In this document: positions 6,330 through 9,629 of the stretch, piece by piece | Layout of the letters: every line of letters begins with the position of its first letter | Numbering within the stretch: the stretch's first letter is position 1 | Origin: Actinomycetes bacterium | GTDB taxonomy: Bacteria > Actinomycetota > CALGFH01 | Length of the DNA stretch: 9,629 nt | Reading direction: 5' to 3' | Assembly: GCA_030152105.1 (NCBI GenBank) | Contig: JASLIH010000270.1 | Coordinates: 1-9,629 of the forward strand | Notes under the pieces: generated by a model | Told to the model about the DNA's origin: nothing | Seen by the model: only the letters and a program-made list of their open reading frames with translations | The model's database searches: none | Program-made: the position numbers and the translations under genes

Positions 6330-7525
6330 TAGAACTCGGCCGTCCAGGGCCGTGGGCTGGCGAAGGCGGCCCGGAGGAGCTCGACGGCGCCGGGGTCGAA
6401 GCCGCTGACGAGGCCGGCCCTGACCAGGTCGTCGGGGGTGGCGAAGCCGGTGAACAGTGAGGCCAGGCCGCGGATGTCGGCCGTCGGGGCCGCGACGGAC
6501 GCCGCGGCCGGGGACGGGGTCCGCTCGACCCGGGCCTGACCGCCCTCCAGCTCCAGGCGCCAGCTGCCGGTGTTCCAGGGGCAGCGCGGGTCGTCGACCC
6601 GGAATTCGACCCGGCCAGCCACGCCGGAGGGCCAGGGGCGGGCCTGGAGGGCGGCCGGCAGGTCGACCAGGCGCAGCATCCAGTGCCAGCGGTCGACCAG
6701 GTGGGCGAAGCGGTCCTCGAGGGCGTAGATGGCCGCCGGGTCGGGGTCGGGGCCGCTCCAGGCGACCATGCCGTTCATGGAGGCGTAGCCGGCGAACAGG
6801 GCGAACAGGGCGGCGTCGGCGCCGGGCAGGCAACCCCAGTCGGCGACCTCGACCCGGGTCTGGAAGGGCGCCGGGTCGGGCCGGAACTCGAGGGTGGCCA
6901 CGGCCCAGCCGGCAGGGCCGTCGGGGCCGTCGAGCACGAAGGCGGCCATGGTCTTGTCCTTGCCGCGCCGGGCCAGCCGGCGCCAGAACCGCTCGCCCCG
7001 CTCGAGAGCCCCGTGGCGGGAGGGGGCGACCCGCCGGTAGACCTCGGCCAGCTCGGCCGGGTCGTCGAGCGAGACCGGCCGGGCCCGGTAGGGGGCGGTG
7101 CGGCGGGGCAGGTGCTCGGCCCTGGCCTCGTACATGGTCCAGCTGCCGGCGACCTCGAACCCGGCCCCGCGGTAGAACGGGTAGGTGCTCGGGGTCAGGG
7201 TGACCAGCGGCACCCCGTCGTCGTGCAGCTCGGCCAGCAGGCCGGCCAGCAGCCGCCCGCCGTGCCCGGCCCCCCGGTGCTGCGGCGGGGTGGCTAGCTG
7301 GAGGACCTGGGCCGAGGGCAGCGCCCGGCCCAGCCACCACTGGGCCTGGCGGTCGAACTGGAGCAGGCTGGCGATCTCGCCGTCGGCCTCGACCACCCGG
7401 AAGTCCTCGGGCCGGGTCCGCTCCATGTAGTCGTCGACCTTGGCCCCGACCATCAGCCCGAGGACCATGAGCCGGGCCACCGCCTCGTGCTCGGCGGGGT
7501 CGATCGGCCGGTAGGCGTCAGTAAT
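6326..7525 (-). CDS. Eis-like GNAT N-acetyltransferase, downstream copy (ATT start proposed)
   Basis: Eis-family enzymes transfer acetyl groups from acetyl-CoA to amines (aminoglycosides, polyamines, lysines); the substrate here is unknown. The layout is an N-terminal GNAT domain with an acetyl-CoA loop LATPPQHRGAGHGGRLL (77-93), a second GNAT-like region and a C-terminal SCP2-like domain. Tyr118 in PFYRGAGF sits where Eis has its proposed general acid, and the chain ends in an aromatic residue (EFY), as expected if the C-terminal carboxylate takes part in catalysis. The first ordinary start is GTG at 7480 (384 aa), but it cuts off 15 residues that align with the N-terminus of the neighbouring paralogue. 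Reading from ATT (7525-7523), with GGAG (7537-7534) 8 nt upstream, gives 399 aa, the same as the paralogue, and an 8-nt overlap with it. I annotate the ATT start as more likely; the family call is firm. Confidence 0.85.
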   Translation of the reverse strand: MTDAYRPIDPAEHEAVARLMVLGLMVGAKVDDYMERTRPEDFRVVEADGEIASLLQFDRQAQWWLGRALPSAQVLQLATPPQHRGAGHGGRLLAGLLAELHDDGVPLVTLTPSTYPFYRGAGFEVAGSWTMYEARAEHLPRRTAPYRARPVSLDDPAELAEVYRRVAPSRHGALERGERFWRRLARRGKDKTMAAFVLDGPDGPAGWAVATLEFRPDPAPFQTRVEVADWGCLPGADAALFALFAGYASMNGMVAWSGPDPDPAAIYALEDRFAHLVDRWHWMLRLVDLPAALQARPWPSGVAGRVEFRVDDPRCPWNTGSWRLELEGGQARVERTPSPAAASVAAPTADIRGLASLFTGFATPDDLVRAGLVSGFDPGAVELLRAAFASPRPWTAEFY

Positions 7526-8717
7526 AGTCGGGGCTCCACGGCTTGGGGCCGGCGTGCATGGCCTGGAGGAACTCGACGTCGGCCTGGTCGAGGCCGTCCA
7601 CGATGCCCAGGGTGGCCAGGTCGCGGGGGTCGTGGTAGCCGGCGAACAGGGCGGCCAGCCCGGCGGCGGTGGTGGCGACCCTGGCGTCGTCCCCGACCCG
7701 GACCGCCTTGCCCTCGCCGCCGTCGACCTCGATCGTCCAGGTGCCGTCGACCCACGGGCAGGTGTCGTCGCTGACCCCGATGGTGATCCGGCCGCGGAGC
7801 CCCGACGGGTAGCCCCGGGCGGCGAACGCCCCAGGGACGTCGACCACCCTGGCCATCCAGCGATCCTGGCGCAGCTGGCGGATGTCCTGCTCGGCCACGA
7901 GCAGCGCCAGCGGCTCGGGGTCTGGCCCCTTCCAGTGGACGCTGGCCTCCAGCGAGGAGAAGCCGGCGGCCAGGGTCAGCAGCGACCGCCAGCCGGCCTC
8001 GCTGGCCGCTCCCCAGTCGACCACCTGGACGCTGGTGCGGACCTCGCTGGCCGAGACGTCGCTGCTGACGGCCAGGATCGCCCAGCCGTCGGGGCCGTCC
8101 GGGCCGTCGACCAGGAAGACCTGGGGCGGCCCGCTGCCCCGGTCGGCAAGCAGGAACTGGCGCCACCAGTCGGCCTCCCGGTCGATCTGGCCGCTGCGGC
8201 CGGCGGCCACCCGGGCGAAGCGCTCGGCGAGCGGGGCCGGGTCGTCGGCCGGGACGGGCACCGCCCGCCAGCCCTCGGGCCAGCCCACCGGCAGGTGCCG
8301 GGCGGCGGCCTCGTACAGGGTCAGTGTGCCGGCGTACTCGTAGCCGGCCCGCCGGTAGAGCTGCACGGCCGCCGGGAACAGGGTGGAGATGGCGGCCCCA
8401 CGCTCGTGGACCTCGGCCAGGTAGGCCCGGAGCAGCTCGGTCGCCACCCCACGGCCCCGGTGCTCGGCCCCGACCGAGAGCCCGGAGACCTGGCTGGCCG
8501 GGACCGGGCGGCCGCCCCAGCGCACCGGCTGGCCGCGGGCCAGGAGCAGGCCGAGCCGGTTCCCGTCCTCCTCCAGCACCCGCAGCTCCTCGACCCGGGT
8601 GCGGGCCACCGAGCGGTCGATGCTGATGCTGGTGGTGGAGTCGCCGAACGCCTGGGCGTCCTGGACCATCAGGGCCCGGTGCTCCTCGGGCCGTGCCATC
8701 CGGTAGCTGCGCGTCAC
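7518..8717 (-). CDS. Eis-like GNAT N-acetyltransferase, upstream copy
   Basis: This is the paralogue of the adjacent minus-strand gene, at 399 aa close to the ~400 aa of Eis proteins. The GNAT acetyl-CoA motif is canonical (LSVGAEHRGRGVATELL, 80-96). Tyr121 in QLYRRAGY corresponds to the Eis general-acid tyrosine, and the chain ends DYY with a C-terminal aromatic residue. The C-terminal third is SCP2-like. The GTG start (8717-8715) follows AGGAGG (8730-8725) with 7-nt spacing and gives MTRSYRMARPEEH; an ATG six codons later is less well placed. It is first in a two-gene unit, transcribed divergently from amtB, with a GlnR-like box in between. The two copies are clearly diverged, so the duplication is old or they were acquired separately. 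The substrate cannot be told from sequence. Confidence 0.9.
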   Translation of the reverse strand: MTRSYRMARPEEHRALMVQDAQAFGDSTTSISIDRSVARTRVEELRVLEEDGNRLGLLLARGQPVRWGGRPVPASQVSGLSVGAEHRGRGVATELLRAYLAEVHERGAAISTLFPAAVQLYRRAGYEYAGTLTLYEAAARHLPVGWPEGWRAVPVPADDPAPLAERFARVAAGRSGQIDREADWWRQFLLADRGSGPPQVFLVDGPDGPDGWAILAVSSDVSASEVRTSVQVVDWGAASEAGWRSLLTLAAGFSSLEASVHWKGPDPEPLALLVAEQDIRQLRQDRWMARVVDVPGAFAARGYPSGLRGRITIGVSDDTCPWVDGTWTIEVDGGEGKAVRVGDDARVATTAAGLAALFAGYHDPRDLATLGIVDGLDQADVEFLQAMHAGPKPWSPDYY

Positions 8718-8744
8718 CCGGCAACCTCCTCAGTTTCCGCCACG

Positions 8745-8753
8745 ACCCTATCA
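8745..8753 (-). promoter_or_regulatory. Candidate extended -10 of the acetyltransferase pair
   Basis: On the minus strand TGA followed by TAGGGT (8750-8745) matches an extended -10 element. Transcription would start near 8738, about 20 nt before the GTG start and just ahead of the AGGAGG ribosome site. There is no good -35 box, which would suit an activator-dependent promoter; the GlnR-like array lies just upstream. Confidence 0.35.
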
Positions 8754-8781
8754 ACCCCCGCGGACAGGGCGAGCCGAATCC

Positions 8782-8819
8782 GTTACGGCCGCAGAACGGC
8801 CAGGAAACCTCCTGGCAAC
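8782..8819. promoter_or_regulatory. GlnR-type nitrogen-control box, four half-sites
   Basis: Four pentamers stand in exact 11-bp register: GTTAC (8782), AGAAC (8793), GAAAC (8804) and GCAAC (8815), each separated by six bases. This fits the actinobacterial GlnR pattern of alternating GTNAC and GAAAC half-sites with n6 spacing, and also the minimal AC-n9-AC form. amtB is a standard GlnR target. The array lies about 60 bp before the amtB start and about 30 bp beyond the opposite-strand -10 box, so GlnR could act on both directions. The second and fourth half-sites deviate from consensus. Confidence 0.65.
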
Positions 8820-8878
8820 ACCGCTCCTGTACCTACTGGGCGTGCCGGTACGACTCCGACGCAGAAAGGGGTGCCGCC

Positions 8879-9629
8879 TTGGATTCCGGCGATACCGCGT
8901 TCGTTCTCATCTCCGCCGCCCTGGTGATGTTCATGATCCCCGGCCTGGCGCTGTTCTACGGCGGCATGGTCAGGGCCAAGAACGTCCTGGCCACGGTCAT
9001 GCAGAGCTTCTTCTGCATGGGCCTGGTCTCCGTCCTGTGGGTCCTGGCCGCCTACTCGCTGGCCTTCTCCCCCGGCAACAAGTTCATCGGCGGCCTCGAC
9101 TGGCTCGGCTTCGCCGGGGTCGGTCAGGAGCCCAACCCGGACCTGTCCGCCACCATCCCCGCCATCGCCTACGCCGTCTTCCAGCTCTTCTTCGCCGCCA
9201 TCACCCCGGCCCTGATCACCGGCGCCTTCGCCGAGCGGATGAAGTTCTCGGCCTTCGCCCTGTTCACCACCCTGTGGCTGTTCCTCGTGTACGTGCCCCT
9301 GGCCCACTGGGTGTGGGCACCCGGCGGCTGGCTGCGTGAGCTCGGCGCGCTCGACTTCGCCGGCGGCACCGTCGTGCATATGAACTCGGGCTTCGCCGCC
9401 CTGGCCGCCGCCATCGTGATCGGCAAGCGGCGCGGGTTCCTCAAGGAGGCGATCGTCCCGCACAACCTGACCCTGACCATCCTCGGCGCCGGCATCCTGT
9501 GGTTCGGCTGGTTCGGCTTCAACGCCGGCAGCGCCCTGGCCGCCAACGGCCTGGCCGCCCAGGCGTTCATCGCCACCAACACCGCCACCGGCGCGGCCGT
9601 GCTCGGCTGGTGCCTCACCGACTACCTGC
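8879..9629 (+). CDS. amtB: Ammonium transporter AmtB, C-terminus outside the window
   Basis: This trimeric inner-membrane channel carries ammonium into the cell when nitrogen is scarce and is usually gated by the PII protein GlnK. About 250 residues of a ~430-aa family protein are present, with no stop. Recognisable segments are MIPGLALFYGGMVRAKN (19-35), the phenylalanine gate region FQLFFAAITPALITGAFAER (101-120), PLAHWVW (140-146), ALDFAGGTVVHMNSG (157-171) with the conserved D159 and pore H167, and FGWFGFNAGSA (209-219). The second pore histidine lies beyond the window. The start is TTG 8879-8881, preceded by AAAGGGG (8865-8871) at 7-nt spacing. A GTG at 8871 is in another frame, and no in-frame ATG occurs until residue 17, inside the first helix. 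A glnK gene probably follows outside. Confidence 0.93.
   Translation, partial: MDSGDTAFVLISAALVMFMIPGLALFYGGMVRAKNVLATVMQSFFCMGLVSVLWVLAAYSLAFSPGNKFIGGLDWLGFAGVGQEPNPDLSATIPAIAYAVFQLFFAAITPALITGAFAERMKFSAFALFTTLWLFLVYVPLAHWVWAPGGWLRELGALDFAGGTVVHMNSGFAALAAAIVIGKRRGFLKEAIVPHNLTLTILGAGILWFGWFGFNAGSALAANGLAAQAFIATNTATGAAVLGWCLTDYL

Noticed and set aside
7453..8754. Long open frame on the minus strand (433 codons) overlapping the upstream acetyltransferase
   Set aside because: It is out of frame with the clear Eis-like protein and has the Gly/Arg/Pro-rich composition of a shadow frame in high-G+C DNA.
8787..8816. Hairpins GGCCG/CGGCC (8787-8801) and GCCAGGA/TCCTGGC (8799-8816), possible leader RNA structure or riboswitch of amtB
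   Set aside because: They overlap each other and lie in the phased half-site array, most likely upstream of the transcription start; no known riboswitch fold is recognisable.

Overview
The window is strongly G+C-rich with almost exclusively G/C-ending codons. Its gene order (small SRP RNA, dnaX, ybaB, recR, then lysC-asd) matches the arrangement known from Actinomycetota such as Mycobacterium. The Eis-family acetyltransferases, a DUF6069-like membrane protein and a GlnR-type operator also fit Actinomycetota. I cannot name the genus; an environmental or deep-branching actinobacterium is a reasonable guess.

Layout. Bases 1-118 hold the 4.5S/SRP RNA. Bases 217-3127 are a tight plus-strand cluster for replication and repair: dnaX (clamp-loader tau), ybaB/ebfC (nucleoid-associated protein) and recR (recombinational repair), with 3-4 bp gaps. 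Bases 3197-3373 on the minus strand carry a 58-codon relic of a DNA photolyase. Its first ~36 residues are joined in frame to its last ~22, with the middle of the enzyme gone. Bases 3509-5847 are lysC and asd, the first two steps of the aspartate pathway (lysine/diaminopimelate, threonine, methionine). The genes overlap by one base, and lysC has an internal, well-positioned start for a separate beta (regulatory) subunit. A 27-bp AT-rich inverted repeat spans the asd stop codon and the probable promoter of a small four-helix membrane protein (5880-6329).

Bases 6326-8717 on the minus strand hold two tandem Eis-like GNAT N-acetyltransferases. They come out at exactly the same length (399 aa) if the downstream gene starts at a rare ATT codon inside the end of the upstream one. 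Divergently, from a TTG start at 8879, runs an ammonium transporter (amtB) that leaves the window. Between the two transcription units is a four-half-site array with exact 11-bp spacing that looks like a GlnR nitrogen-control box.

Most of the window is conserved housekeeping. The points most worth a second look are the ATT start that conflicts with a conserved C-terminal tyrosine, the internally deleted photolyase with a palindrome at the junction, the GlnR-like array shared by divergent genes, and the AT-rich operator-like repeat. I see no CRISPR array, insertion sequence, tRNA or clearly novel multi-gene system.
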